The position numbers and the translations under genes were made by a program. A model generated the notes under the pieces. The model saw only the letters and a program-made list of their open reading frames with translations. It was not told where the DNA came from and did no database searches. Below, in pieces: positions 1 through 15,200 of a DNA stretch of 64,000 bases (position 1 is its first letter; the number at the start of each line of letters is the position of its first letter). Source of the DNA: Fratercula arctica (taxonomy: Eukaryota > Chordata > Aves > Charadriiformes > Alcidae); assembly GCA_947846985.1 (NCBI GenBank), contig CANTUZ010000002.1, forward strand, positions 151,027,889 through 151,091,888, given 5' to 3'.

Positions 1-114
1 ACCTGTAAATCTAAGGGTACTGGGTATTGCACTATTTACATGTGCGTGTCTTGACTTTTATGCATGTGCTTGTATGAGACAAACTTGTGAAAGCTCAGTT
101 TGGTTTCTTTTTAG
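1..114 (+). other. COL14A1: Intron end upstream of e1
   Basis: This is the 3' end of the intron entering from the left edge. It finishes in a T-rich acceptor (tttctttttag) directly before e1. Nothing else is visible. Confidence 0.8.
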
Positions 115-237
115 TACCGCTGTCTGCTCCTAGGAATTTACGTGTGTCAGATGAATGGTACAACAGATTACGCATCAGTTGGGATGCCCCGCCATCACCC
201 ACAATGGGTTACAGAATTGTCTATAAACCTATCAACA
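115..237 (+). CDS. COL14A1: COL14A1 e1: first half of penultimate FNIII domain
   Basis: It reads (V/L)[15 protein letters not shown]...ISWDAPP...[10 protein letters not shown], the A-B-C strand half of a fibronectin type III domain with the expected Trp (SWD) and the Y-x-I-x-Y strand. The exon starts with the last two bases of a split codon and ends after the first base of one (phase 1), donor gtgagt. Two exons per FNIII domain is the usual arrangement in this gene family. Confidence 0.92.
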
Positions 238-3200
238 GTGAGTTTTTAAACTGATTTTTTTGTCATTTGTTTTTGACTGTACAATGCCTTGACATCATCT
301 TTTGCTGAATTTTGTACTTAAAACTGACAGTTGCAGTTACAGCCTTGAAAGTGCTATAAACTTAAGTGTCTCCGGTTTTGAATATGAAAGTTTCATAGAC
401 ACAGAATGATGCAGGTTGGAAGGGATCTCTGGAGGTCATTTGGTCCAACTCCCTGATCAAAACAGGGCCAGCTTGGAACAGGTTTTACTGGAACTTGTCC
501 AGTTGAGTTTGTAATATCTCCAAGGATGGAGATTTCAAAACCTCTCTAAGCATCTGTTCCAATTTTTGACTACTCTTGCCATGAAACTGTTTATCCTAAT
601 ATCTAGTCAAAATTTCCCATGTTGCAAATTTTGCCTGTTTTTTCTTACCATCTTCCTGTTTGCCTCAGGAGACATTCTGTCTCCTCCTCCACCCCCTCCC
701 ATTAGGTAGGTGTAGGCAGCAGTAAGATTCCCCTTTAGATATACCAGCTTAAGGTTGATCAAACCCAACTCTTTCACTCTGTCCTTTTGTGTCATTTTAT
801 CATGACTCTGTCTACTTATTTCAGAGACTACCTTTGCTCTCTTCCTGTCCCTCTCTTCTGTGTTCTCCCGTCCTTCAGCTTCCTTCCCCTTACAATGCAA
901 ACACAGCTTTAGTTCCCTTGACTTTTAGTCTTGCCCTACACCTCCCGAAAAAACTTGCCATTTTATTCATTGCCCATTTTGTGTGTGCTGCATCCCTTGC
1001 CCACCTGCATATTGCAGCTAGAGGAGGCACCCAAGCTCCTTCAAATTTCTTTAGAAGAACGCGGTCCTCTGTTGAGAGCGAAATATAAATGTGTGACCAT
1101 TAAGGGTCTAAAACACTGTCCAAAGACAATACTGTTGCCTGGTTTCTGAAGTGTATCCAGAACAGCTGAGAGGTGACAAAGGAGCTGTTTGCCGTTCTGA
1201 TTTGGGAAAGTTTTATTCTTTTCTATTTTCATTATCGTTTTTGCACAGTGTTAAATGATGCTGTTGTATAAGAACCCCTTAGGGACTGTATTGCTGGCTG
1301 GCATCTGCTGTCCCCCCTGTTGGTCCTGGCACACCATCAAACTGAGGAGATCTTTGGCTGCCTATTTAGGGCAGTAGTAAGTCATTGAAGCAGAACAAAA
1401 GAGTCTTAGCAGATGCCAGTGTCTAACCCTGCCCTAATGAATCCCACTGTTGAATTTCCCAAGTGTGTTGTGGCTACTATCCATGCAAGGACTGAGCAGA
1501 GTTTGTTTTTGTGTATGGTTGAAAAAACAAACAGGCAAAAAACCAGCATAAGTGTAGGAGCACATGTAATTTTCGATGTGTCTTAAGATTTAACTGCCTG
1601 CTAATTCAATGGATGAGCAAATGATTTTCTCATTTATTTCATTTTTTGCAGTTCCTGGTCCTGCGCTGGAGACCTTTGTAGGGGATGATATTAATACCAT
1701 TCTCATTCTAAATCTCTTCAGTGGAACAGAGTACAGCGTTAAAGTATTTGCTTCATATTCAACAGGCTTCAGTGATGCCCTAACAGGCGTAGCCAAAACC
1801 TGTAAGAATGATTTCATGCTCTTCAGATCTCTACAGGCTGTTTTTTGCTATAACTATGGCTTTGTGCAGCTCCCTAAATAAATTTTCCCATGGAAAACTT
1901 TCTCAGTTGTGTACAAATTGCTTTCCTGAAATAAAAGTCTTTTTTTTTTTTTTTTATCAGACTGTATCAGCCTTTAAAATAATCTGCTGGATGTTGGCAA
2001 GACAGGGATCGTAAAGCAGATGTTATTATTTATCAGCCAAACATATTTGCATAGTAGATATAAGTCTCCTTCATGGAAGGTCTATTTATTGTTTTTCTAG
2101 CTCTATATATATAAACTGATTTAGTCTTTCTATATCTAAGCCTCAATTTTAAACTAGATTTTGATAGAAATATTGCTGTTATAATGATATTTTTGTACTT
2201 ATTTGTAGTAACTGAATGTTTAGCAGTGTTCATTACTTAGTCTTAACTAAATTGACTTAAGTTTCAAACTTTTGGTCCAAAGACTCACTTTTATTTTCCT
2301 TCCTGTTTTGGATTTTCTTGATGTCATTTTTTTTAAGCAACTTCTGTAATTATATTTGTCAAATTGACACAAGTGTTTCACTATAATTTGTCAGTTTTTC
2401 TTGTATGCGTTATTAGAGGAGTAAATCTAATTTTTTGTTCTATAATTTGCAGTGTATCTGGGTGTGACAAATCTGGATTCCTATCAAGTCCGCATGACTA
2501 GCCTCTGTGCTCAGTGGCAGCTCCACAGACACGCTACTGCATACAGGGTAGTTATAGAATCGCTTGTGGGTAAGTTACTAAATCGTTAGATATGGACCTA
2601 TAGCCTAACCCCACAAATTCAATTGTGTAAGTTAAGAAATTGTATGCAGTTGGACCTGTAAATACTGGGAATCATGGACAGAAGAAAGTTGCGTGTACAT
2701 TGAAAGTTTCCAGAGTAGAAGTAGCATTCCATCAAATAGATGTTGATGACTTGTCCTTTTTATGGGAGGGAGTTTGATCTGTCAGTAGAAGATAGGAGAT
2801 TACCTGAGTTTTTCACTGGTACGAGGGACAGAAGATGGATAAAAGACGAACTGAGTACATCTAAAATTGTAAATAAACCATCAGTGATAGCTCTGTAGGA
2901 TTAGGATGGACATGAAAGGGAGAGTAGAAGGGCAGGGAAAGCTCTGATTCAATCCAGACCACGCTCACAGATTCAGAACAGCGTCCAGTTTTGTCTGTTC
3001 TCATTCAGTTGATCATTAATTATAGCTTGTAGTAATGTTACTCATCTGTATAATCATGAGATATTTTTACGTGGCAACATGTGATGCTTTTAGCACTAAC
3101 TGTGTAGAAAGTGAATTACAGCCTCTTCTGTCTCACTGATTCTCAGGTGTAGCCAGAAGAGGTTATGGAGAAGTTACTATTTGTGCAGACTAATTCTCTT

Positions 3201-6200
3201 ATCCTCAGTAGACATCAATGATCTTTTGAATGGTGACAAATTAGAAGCTTGCATAACTTGAGAGAAATGTAGTTAATAACACTTAATGAGATCTATCAAA
3301 GGTATAATGAAAAATAATACTTATTTGCTTGCAAAAAAATAATGACCTTTCTTTGGAATGGCAAATGGATGGTGATACGGTTTATTTGAAGGCCTGGAAT
3401 ACAGACAAGCTGTTCAGAAAGCAGAGATCTTGGCTGGCACAAGACAGTGCGGATTTCTTTCTCATCTGGGAGCTAGCCAACATTCTGCTTTCATCATATA
3501 GAATTGCCAGAATTTTTAACCGAGCCAAAAGAGCCTAAATGTGAGCAGAATGAGCTAAAGTGTGAACAATTGCTTCTTATTAACATTTATCATGAAGAGT
3601 TTTGATTGTCAGGTTGGGTGTGTGTTGCATTCAGGCAGTAATCAATTATTTTTATACTAGGGTAACACCTCCTGATAAGCATCAGATGTTTTTTCCCTGG
3701 CAGTGAATGACTACTTGACATTTTTTATATATACTCTGTAGAATGTGAGATCGGTTGCATGTATTTCACTCCTTTCTGCTACAGATTATGACTTGTGCTG
3801 AAGATTTTCTTATTATTAAAATATACCTCATGCTATTTCCAGTATCCAGGCTTTTTCCCTTGTCAACGTGTTTTCCAATTCATAATTTAGCAGAGTTAAT
3901 TTTGGAACCCGGTAAATACTAATTCCTTAACCAACTTGTGAAGTAGGTACTAGTGAAAGCTGGAATACAATATCTAGTTCAGTCTCTCTTGCAATTACTA
4001 AGCACATTACAGACTCTGAGAACCAGTGGCTTAGACAAAGGATGCCGTAGAATTACATAATGCAACAGTTCCTCATTAGACTCTGATAATTTAGGACCAG
4101 ATCCAAAGCCCATTGATGACAGTGTTAGTGGTTTTTATTAATTTCAGTGCATGGGACACATCCCTCAGCTCCTACTTAATATGAGGGATGAAACGTTAGA
4201 GACCTCTGCACAGAGGTGAATTTCCAGAAATATGGCAGCATGTAGTTCATTAATATGTGTCAACCACTTGCCCTTCATCTGCTGTCATGTCCCCTTCTTG
4301 TTTCAGACTTAAATTACATTATTCAATAAAACGGTACAAGAAAGTATGTTTTAATGGTTTCTTTTTATAATTCCAGATGGTAAAAAGCGAGAGGTAAATC
4401 TTGATGGAGGGACGCCTAGACATTGTTTCTTTGAGCTGATGCCTGGAACTGAATATAAAATCAGTGTTCATACACAGCTTCAGGAGATAGAGGGCCCTGC
4501 TGTAAGCATCATGGAGACAACATGTGAGTAAAATAGATCAGAGTTCAGCCAGCAGCGATAATGCTTGATTGCCTCTTGTGTTTTGCTCTTTGCCCACTGA
4601 TGTGCTATTCCTACGCAGTTTCCTTTAGCTGAGTTTTTAATTTTTCAACGACATTGTGACTCCTCCACAGAGGTGCAGGATTCTTCCACCACTGCTGTGT
4701 ATTACTTGTGAAGTCACATTCACCAACTGTGTTGACTTCGAATGAAACGGGGAGGATGGTTTAGCTTTCTTCATAAAAAGCCCCACTAGGGGATACTCTG
4801 AAAGTCTGTGAGTTTGTGGAGGAAGAAAAAAATAAATCCAGAAAAATGAAGCAGAGATACAGAGAAAGTTTTATATCCTGAAGCTATTGTTAGTAAAATT
4901 TCACCAGTATCTGAGTAATTTACAGTTAAATGGGACTTTGATGCTCAGTCTACTTAACGTATTTTAAAATCAACCAACCAACCAACCTTTTTTATTGTTT
5001 TCAGTAACACGAGGCAGGCAAAAACCCCAAATCTCACAGCTGTTTATGAAGGCAAGATTCTGCTCTCATGAGTTCAAAATACTGCAAAACAAAATACCGG
5101 ATGAACAGAGTGAATATTTTAACATTATCTTCTAGCTTTCTTCAAGCCCATTTTCAATCTCAGCAATACCCTTCTTCTCACAATATATTACGATACACCA
5201 CAGTGCTGTTACCTGTCTCTCAGGGTAGATAATGTTTATAATTTTCCTCTTTGAGTGAACCCTCCCACAATTACGGTTTCACAGAGGCGTGACTCCACTT
5301 CTCAGTTGTCCGGTGCTCATTCTCAGAGCAGTCAGGAACAAGCCAAGTTTCACCTGCTTTTTGGAGGAATGCATTTGGTGTGCTCTGCAGTTCAGGGGGT
5401 ATGGAGACATCATGAGGAACGCACCTTGGCCTACATCTCCATTTAAGAAAGATAGTTTGTGGTGCAGACAAATTATTGTATCACCTCAGAAGAAAACATT
5501 CTTCATGGTGACCTGTGCCTCTCTGGTACTTAGAGAGCAACCTTTCCAGTCCCCTTCCTGCAGTTGTGACCCTTTCTAAGTGGAAGTTCCCTGTCTGTCT
5601 GTGGCCGTGGAGGTCCTGGGCGTTAGTTTCTTGTAGCTTTTTCAGAGTCTTGGCCCTTTCTCTTGTTGAAGCCAATGGGAAAACCCACATCAGTTGTACT
5701 GGGAGTCAGTTTGGATGTGGACATGAGGCTTGTAATGAATCCTGTTTGCGCTAATCTTTCGTGAAGATAGGTGCCTTTTCTGAAGTTGTATATCTAACTA
5801 TATCCATTGTCTATAAACATAACATATATTATAGCAAGTAACGCGTGTGGTCTTGAAGGCATGATGTTATGTCACTTGTGGCTTCTTATGCTAAAATTGG
5901 CTAAAATGCTCTTGAAAGAAAGCAGAAGCTTTTCCTCAGATACAGGTGTGGGCGTCAATATACGTGCATGTTATCTCTGAGAATTCAGCCAAGACTGCAT
6001 TGAAAGGCACTAAATAGAGCTATTGCATTCAGCAAAGCTGTCAGTCAGCGATCATGTGTTTAGCTAGGTTTCTGGGAGGTTGCCATTCCAAAGCTTATTG
6101 TCAGGAGAAGCATGAGACAGAGTAAGCAGTTTTCAGAAACTCTGTATAGTAACCTTAGTAGAAGTTGCTGCAGGCACAAAGCCACAGTCCTGTAGAGTTG

Positions 6201-9200
6201 TGGTAGGAGCTGCATTTCTAGCTGGAAACATGACGAGGTCTTCCACCAAGTTCAGGAAAATCTTAATCAGAACAGGCTTGCTTTTGCCCTGTCTCTTTGT
6301 ATTTTGGATTGCAGAACTAATATCTTCCTCCTCAAGTGGAGACCTACTTTCTGTGACGAAGAAAGGAAAAGGACACTGACCTTTTGCAAAATGAATTATG
6401 GATACTAGGTCAAGCATGGGGTTGACACATGGTTTATTACACTGGGGGAACCCCAAAAGGGGTAGTTCCAGTAGTAGTTCAGTTGTATCATTGTATCATT
6501 CACACTGAAGTGCAGACATTAATTGCTCTGTAATAGTACTGTCCTTTTTCAGGTGATCAGTAGAGGAGGGCATTACATGCACATGCTCACCTATGTTTCT
6601 CTCCAGTTGCATAACTAGTTGATTAGAGATAATGAATTTTGAATTTGAAGATGAGTAGAAAATGCTGTTTTTAATATAGCTAAAATATATTGGGCTTTTA
6701 AGGATTTTTTAATATTCCTTCCTTTTATTCTCCAGTACCATTTCCAACTCAACCACCAACAACACCTTCGACACCACCTCCACCACCTACAATCCCTCCT
6801 GCGAAAGAGGGTAAGTGATGCATGTGTAGGTTTCCAAGACTTTGAAGGTGTTGATGCAATGTTTTTCTGCTTCTGACACTATTTTAGACCTGTGAGGATC
6901 ATATTTCAAAATGCATTTGCTGCAGTGACACTGTTAAGGCAGCTGTCTTAAATTTAATGAGCCAAAAATCTGACATCATTATTGGATTGTTGAAATTTAC
7001 AGAAAGGGAGGTTAATATGTGTGAGACTTTCTTTTTCCAGAGCTCCTAAACCATACATATTTTGCAACTGAAGCAGATATCCTAGGAGTAATTAAACTTC
7101 TAAAACAGTGTGATTTTAAAAAATATATCTACTTTAGATAATGAGAAAAATGTTGGCCATGCTCAGTCTCTTCTCTTTTTAAATACAGACTTCCTTCTAT
7201 TTATCATTTGAACATGTAGTGTTTGTACATAAATATTTCTGTGAGGGCATTGTTGTTGGAGACTGAGGGTCAAATCCGTCAGCTAGAAGTCAGTGGATCA
7301 AACTAACATATAGTAATGGAGAAATTAATCCATAACTACAGAAAAAAAAAAAAAAAGACCTTGCATTTGTGTTTTAGAACTGTATAGCAGTAGATGGTTG
7401 TTTTGGTTTTTTTTTTAATCCAAGGAGTAATCAACAGAAAATGAGAAATACAGGTATTTATCTTCCTGTCCCATTCTCTGGATTCAGATGAACATTTTTC
7501 TTCAAGATGCAGTATGTTGAAAAACGTAACTTTGCTTTGAGACCGCTTCTGACCCCAAGCAATAGATGTGGATTCTGTAGAATGTTGAAGGTTCCCAGTT
7601 CCCATGAAAGGCTGAGCAACTTGTGTGAGCAGGTGTACAGCTCTGCAGGCCATTTTGCGTAAGAACATGCTGGAATAAGATGAGATGGGGGAAACCTGTG
7701 TTGCTCCTAAATAGTGCAGTTAAGGGGGTAAGCATTAGGCGCTACAGAGCTTGGGGTAACTTTCAGAATGGAGTAGTTTCCCACTGGGAACCTCCACACT
7801 GAAGATTTTCTCATCTTGTTTACTGTGTCATGCTAGGAGTCTGGGATTGTATAAGTTCATGTGTGAATTTACTTAACAACCTAAATAAACATAAAGATGG
7901 TCAGCCAGGTTTTAAAGAACCATTATGGCCTTGAAGTGTATTCTGTGATAGGATGTGTCAGTGCAGACCATTCACCCCTTGCAGAGCTCGGCTGGTTCTA
8001 CACCTGCACTGAAGTCAATGCCAGCAGGGCTGTTTGCTAAAGCATTATTAACTAACATTAAACAAGGGCTTTTCATGACAATTGCATTTTCTTAAGTGAT
8101 TTATGAGATTTCATGAGGAGATGAGGCATTGCTCTAATTCCAAAATACTTGCTTTTCTTTCTCAGTGTGCAAAGCAGCCAAAGCTGACCTCGCGTTCCTA
8201 GTGGATGGGTCATGGAGTATTGGAGATGACAATTTCAATAAAATAATTAGCTTTCTCTATAGCACTGTTGGAGCTTTGGATAAGATTGGTCCTGATGGAA
8301 CGCAGGTAAATAATACATAGATAGACAGAGGGCGCATGGACTCGACAGAATATTTTAGACTAACACCAGAAGTGAAATGAATCAAAAAGTAATTGGCATA
8401 ATTTCACAGTTCTTTTGAAAATACAGACTCCTTTAGGACAGCTTTTTTTTCCTCAGTATCTTCTTTTATACACACCATATGGTGAAATTCATGATAAGAA
8501 TTTTGCTAGAATGAAGGCTAAGTATCATTTCAGTCTCCTCTAAATCATTCTAATGAGCTTTAAGTTGTGTTAATGTTTTTGGTATTGGTATTCACTGTGG
8601 TGTTTACTTCTAAATAATCTAAAAATGGTACTGATAAGGAAAATTACAGGTTCATTTATTTAAGATCGTATGGTCTACAGAATCTGCAGTGCTTGAAATA
8701 GTGTTTACAGTGATTGTTCTATTTATGTATTTGTTTAGAGAGATGCTTGAATCTGCTCCAGAAAAGATTATTGGCAAAAATATGACTGTATTACCTGTAT
8801 AATATGCAATTTGGGATGACATTGAAAATTATTTTTAACTTCTCCAGACCCTTAACAATGCTCAGTTTTTACTGTTTCCTGCTATACAGTTATTTTTTCA
8901 GAATATAGTCAATGGTGCTTCAGAAACTTATGCAAAAGCTTAAGCTTACGCATGTGAATAGCTCCTTTTAAATCAGGGACACCACTTAGAGAATATGAAG
9001 TTCAATATACATTTTGTGAGTTGTAGGGGTTTAGCATATAGTATTGAAATAAAGGGTCTGGATCATGTAGCATCATATTTGGGAGAGACAATATTTCAGA
9101 ATATGTTGTTACATCTTTCTATTACTTGCTTCAGTATTTCTTCCTAAGTTAAGTTACTTATGTGCAGTTATTAATTCATGGAGACTGAATAAAGTCCCCG

Positions 9201-12200
9201 CAGTCCTGTGTATGAGTAACTGTACACGTGTGAGCAGCTGTAACTAGAATTTTTCTTTTGGGCTTGATTGAGAGTGCTTTTGCCAAAGTGGGTATTAATT
9301 TTCTCATCCTGTTTGCTGCAAAATGAAACCAGGAAGTGTTAGGTGGCTGCCAAGGCTGCAGAGAGTACAATTAAACTTTATTTAGTGAAAATTTCTTAAA
9401 GAGGAAAAAAAATTCTGGCTTCTATTGAAGGATGAAGGAAAGTTAAAAGATAAATCCTTGTTTTAAATGAGCTGATTCTCTTACCTTTTGCATATACACT
9501 GGGTAGTGCTTAAGTAATGAACGCATCTTCTGTGTGCACAGGTGGCAATAATTCAGTTCAGTGATGATCCCAGGACAGAATTTAAACTGAATGCATATAA
9601 AACAAAAGAGACTCTTCTTGAAGCTATTCAGCAAATAGCCTACAAAGGAGGAAATACAAAAACAGGTGAGAAAGGTCATGATTATGATGCAGATTTTTTC
9701 CCAGCTACTCTCTGTGCAGTATTTCTTTCCCATTTGCCAAGTGGTTTAATATATCAATGCAAACCCAGTGAGAACATGGTATCTCCATGCTGGAGATGAA
9801 AGGTTGGGCTTTGAAGTTAGAAAGTCTCTGTAATCTGCAGTTTACACCCTTCACTACCTACTGCTGGGTATTCACCCCTCTGACCAACAGCGAGGTCACA
9901 GATCAGGGAGGAAGGGAGAGAGGCAGCAAAGCAGGAGTGAATGACTTTGGGGATTTTGGAGTGGGGAATAATGTGAAATCAGCTTGGCAAGTGAAAAAGT
10001 GGGAGGGGAGAGAAGACGGGAGGGAGCTTGCAGAGCACGTAGAAAACAGTGGACAGAGTGGAGGGTCTATTTGGTTATAAGCCAGGACAGTTAAGCCTCA
10101 CTGCTATGTTTAAGACTGGACTGGGAGAAAAAGTCTGTTATCTGAACGTAGTTACATTTTAATTAATCCCTTAAGATAGCTCTCTGATGTGAAGAAATTA
10201 GAGATGAGTGCTGAAAGGGTTAAAATCTGTTTTAGTTGGAAACCGTATGTTTTATTATTCTCAGACTGCACAGAAATTTCTTGCAGCTGTTGCATTGCCT
10301 CCAATCTCAGTAGTATCAAAATAACACATTTTCCATTTACTCAAGAAAATGCTACGATGGCACTTCCAGTTGTTACCTGGGCTGTGCCCTACGATCCAGT
10401 AAGGGAAGATTTTGTTATCTCTAACCCACAGAGAATACTGTTTCCCACACATGTCATGTTTTTGAACTTCACCTTCTTGAACTGAAGAAATGGATGGCTG
10501 AACCAATCAAATTTTAAAGGTTTAGGGTAAAAATCAAACTTTTCTAAATCTCTATTTTAATAACTACAGAATGCACCAATTTACAGACTGCTGAGGACAC
10601 AACAGCTCTTACTGAAATCTGTTTTTAGCTAGGTGCTCCGCTTTCTTCAGTCTCATGATAATTATTCAGGTCTTAAATCATAGCTCTGAGTAGACGCATT
10701 TGAGGCAGAGTATGTGGAGATATCTCCTTTTATTGATATCTGACATATCATATGAGAAGCCAATGGAAATTGGATTTATGACACAGTGAAAGTATGTTGT
10801 CAATTTTTTCTGTTTCAGGCAAAGCCATTAAACATGCAAGAGAAGTCTTGTTTACTGGAGAGGCAGGCATGAGAAGGGGCATTCCAAAGGTTTTGGTTGT
10901 CATTACTGATGGGCGATCACAGGACGATGTGAACAAAGTCTCCAGAGAAATGCAACTAGATGGTAAAATGTGTAGTTTTAAGAACTATTCACATTTTCCT
11001 TTTTCTCATTAATTATAACTACGTAAGTGTGGGCATGAGGTAAGGGTAACTTTTGCTCCAGGAAGATTTCCAAGTTTAAAGAAAACAGACAGCAAATGCT
11101 GAGAAATTCTGGATGTCTTTTGGTGATTAATACTATTATTTTTCCTTTTAGTGGCAGTGCTAAAATCATGTAGCAATCAATGGAATTGCTCCCATGATGC
11201 AGAATTTCAGGGACGTGATTCTGAGAATCTGGACTGTCGTCTATGAAGTGTAGTCTTGTGGTTACCAGCAAACTGAACTGTTTTGTTTTCTGTATAAGTG
11301 GTCCTTTGAAAATTCTTTCATATGTTCTTTTGCTGGTTCTGATCTGCACTCGTGTTACACTAATCACCTTTAGGAATTATTTTAAACCACCAACTGTAGA
11401 GCTTTAAGCAGCCACAGTGTTTTGAGTCTAAGCATAAGAACTGGGTTAGTTGTAGAAATGTCTGATGCTGTGGTTTGTATCAAAACCCAAAGGGCACAGT
11501 GTGCCACATGGAACTAAACTAAAGGATGGAAGAAAAAAGCTGTCATCCTTTTAATTACTGTGAGGAAGTCTAAGAAGAAATTACATATGTGCTTTTTTAT
11601 TTGCCTTTAGAGTTTGACAGCTATGAAGTTATCAGTGTACGTTATTGATACCTGGAACCCAATGCAGTCGTTGAGCTTGGCTGCCTGCTTGTATTATTGC
11701 TACATGCTGAGTGCAGTGCCTTCATAAATAAAATCATATCACAAAATAGTAGAGCATGCATAACTTGTTTTAAGTAGCAATCAAGAAAACCTCAGAGTTA
11801 TGATTAAATTGGAGTCTATGTCTAAGCAGAACAACAAATGTTCAACTGTCAGCCGAGTCTTGCAGTTGCCTTATTAACTATTAGGCTGGCAACAACCTGA
11901 AGAGGAGGCAGCATATGGTGGGAGTTCACTTGCTGACTGGGATGTGTCACCTTGGAGAAATGACTTCCTCTCTCCCATTTCCATCTGTGGGTGCTGTATG
12001 CTTAGGCTGCAGACAGGTCGGAGCAGGTACTGACTTGCATCTGTGATAGAGACTGGCATGAAGAGATGCTGATCTTGGATGAGACCTGAAGATGTTGTTA
12101 TAATATATTAAGTCAAAGTTTTGTTATGCGAAAAGTTCCGCAGAAGGTGATGAATGCCCTTGGGCCTCGTTCAAACTTAAAGACAATATTGCTTGACTGG

Positions 12201-15200
12201 AGTAAATTTGGGACTGAACCAGGCAAGAACAGTATGTCCATTAACAATATTCAGCCTCATGTAGACAGGTTTTTTCTTTATCTTTTATGGAAAGGAAAAT
12301 GTTGAAAAACTTTCAGCTAGTTTGCGGCTCCTCAAAGATATAGGATACAATTCCCATTTCATTTAAATCTTTGAAGTCAGGCTCAAATTTCAAAATATAG
12401 TCATGCAGAATATATAGAACATATTCAGGTAATGCAGTTAACTTGCTGATGAAATGAGAATGCATTAATTTCAGTGTTCACTCATAAGGCAGCAGTGGCT
12501 TGAAAACTCAGATTAATATATGGCACAGAAAAAAATCTGTAGAAGACCTACAGGAGATTAATTTCTGTGCTTTGTATTTAGGATAGACTTGATACATGGA
12601 TATTTTTGTGTGTAATACAGTATAGAATTAAATTAGAAAATTGTTTAAACATATGCTAAAACTTTAAACTACAGAGTAGTCTTAGACTTAGACTTAGTGT
12701 TAGGAAACACTAAAGCATTAACTTCAACCGATTAAGCATAAATAGCCAAAAAAAATCTCTCACAGAGAATGTATTATCTTTATTTTAGATTACATGCATG
12801 AATTTTCTCGTGTTATAGTATAATAATAAAATTTCCACCTTTGTATTTAATCAGGAAAAGAGCCAGTGCAAATACAGTTGTGTTCATATTGTATTTCCAC
12901 TCTCTAAATGATTGACTCACAAGAGTGTTCTTTTTTGTTTTACAGGTTTCAGCTTTTTTGCTATTGGAGTTGCTGATGCTGACTATTCGGAGTTAGTTAA
13001 TATTGGCAGCAAGCCCAGTGAAAGACATGTCTTCTTTGTGGATGACTTTGATGCCTTTACAAAGATTGAAGATGAGCTGATCACTTTTGTTTGTGAAACT
13101 GCATCAGCAAGTTAGCCATTTTGACTTTTTTTTGCTTATAAGTGCTAAATACTGGGGGGTGTTGTACCTATTAATCTTCTATTAAGAGATATTCTTGAAA
13201 ATGTCCTTTTTAAACATAATTTACTTGCAGGTATTATAACTCTAATGTTGTTTCCGTAAAAGATTAAGGACCTGAAGTTGTTGTGACTTGAAAATAATTA
13301 ATGGCTGTTTGCTATAAATGCAGAATAGATCCACTGGTTGTCAGAAAGAGATTTCAGATTTGGAACATAGTTAATAGTTTAGAATTTAGTCATAAAAATG
13401 TAATTATATTTTATTTTATAGGCTACTGTAACCATCTATAAGAGTAGAGTTAACTACATTAATTGTTATTCAAATCACATGATTAATCTATTAATAGAGA
13501 GCCAATTATTAATGTTTGTATCATCATAGAAAACAGAAGAGTTGTAGCCTAAAGAAAAGCATAAAACATGCCCCAAACTCTTTGAAATCTGTGAAAATGC
13601 CACACTTCAGACTCTTTATGAAAATGAAGGGAAAGACATTCTGGAACAACACCTAATGGTTAGAGGTGAATAATTCACATGCTTTTAGGTGTGTGCCCTC
13701 AGTATGTTTTCTTTATATATAAGGCAGGAATTAGTCAGTATATAGCTGTTGTGAATGATTTATGATTATGTGAGTTACGGGACTGTGAGTTATGAGAGCT
13801 GTTGAACACAAATATGTTGCTTGTGTCCCATCAGTTCTTTGGTTTTGACCATAAACTCTACTTGCAGTGGTAGAGAGAACTTTGAACGTCGAGAATACTC
13901 AACAGTAGCATTTATTGGTCACTTGTGCTTGTATTCCAAAAGTCATCTCCAAAGATGAGTATCCTGGGGTGCCGTATTTGACACTCTGCACCTAGGCTTA
14001 TTGATTTCCCAGGGCACCTTTCCTGGAAGAGATTGGTGTACCTTCTTCCTTGCCAGAAGAAAAATATAAAACAGATTTACAGCTATTTAAAATGTGTGCA
14101 CACATCTTAAGGACTGCATGCAATTCTGGCCTCTCTTGCTCATGAAAGCTATTTTGGAGTTTGAAAAGGTACGGAGAATGCCAGCTAAAGTAATCGAGCC
14201 TGAGCTGGAGCTAGGCTGCAGAAGCTCTCAAATAGTGAACTAGGGAGCACTTGGTTAAAACCCAGTATAAGACATACTTTTTTATGCAGCAAGCAGTGAA
14301 TTTATTGCCACAAGAGATTGGGAAGGCAGGTTCATAGAAGGATTAGACAAATTCATGAACAACAGATCCATAAAAGGATATTATATGGAACACACAGGGA
14401 TGTACCCTTTAACATCTTTCCTACAACCCTTGTGGATCCTGAGGAGCATCAACTGAATGGAGTAGAAGGTGGCCAGGTTTGCATGCCCTTCCTTTTGCTG
14501 CTGTTGGGGATAGAGTACTGGGCTGAGCAGACCATTGTTCTGACCCAGTGGGATGTGTTTTGTGTCCTTAAATATATCTTTCCTTCTTTTCCAGCCTGCC
14601 CATTGGTAGTTAAAGACGGCAATAATTTTGCAGGTACAGTATTTTTGTGTTCATTTTGTTCCTGATTTATGGAATCATTTTCATTACCTGATTTTCACAG
14701 TATTAGGCAATAAATTTCCTTTTATGCTAACAGCTGTTAAACAGATGGTGATATGAAACTCTTTGATGCAACTGGCTTTGTCCTTCTTTGTTTTCTGTAA
14801 TGTGGTATTAATTTAAATTAATAGAATGTATATTTTGTTACCTTCCAGGATTTAAAATGATGGAAATGTTTGGTTTGGTTGAAAAGGAGTTTTCAGCTGT
14901 GGAAGGGGTTTCAATGGAACCTGGTACATTTAATGTTTACCCATGCTACAGACTGCACAAGGATGCCCTGGTATCCCAGCCTACCAAGTATGTATTGACA
15001 TGTAAATATTCATAAAACACATGAATATTGTCCAATGCAGGCAATTATTCATTTTAGGGACCAGTATTTTCATGTCAGAAGAGCAATGTGTATATCTGCA
15101 TTATACTAATGAATAGGAAGAGTGTTTGGTGTCCAGACTCCTCAGTCAGTTTCATTCAAAATTAGCAGCTGGGGGTAAAAGTGGATAAGCCTACTGGCTA

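Noticed and set aside
5255..5760. Cluster of small open frames in intron 4, considered as a possible retrocopy
   Set aside because: No frame shows a recognisable protein, there is no poly(A) tail, and no splice-joined homology.
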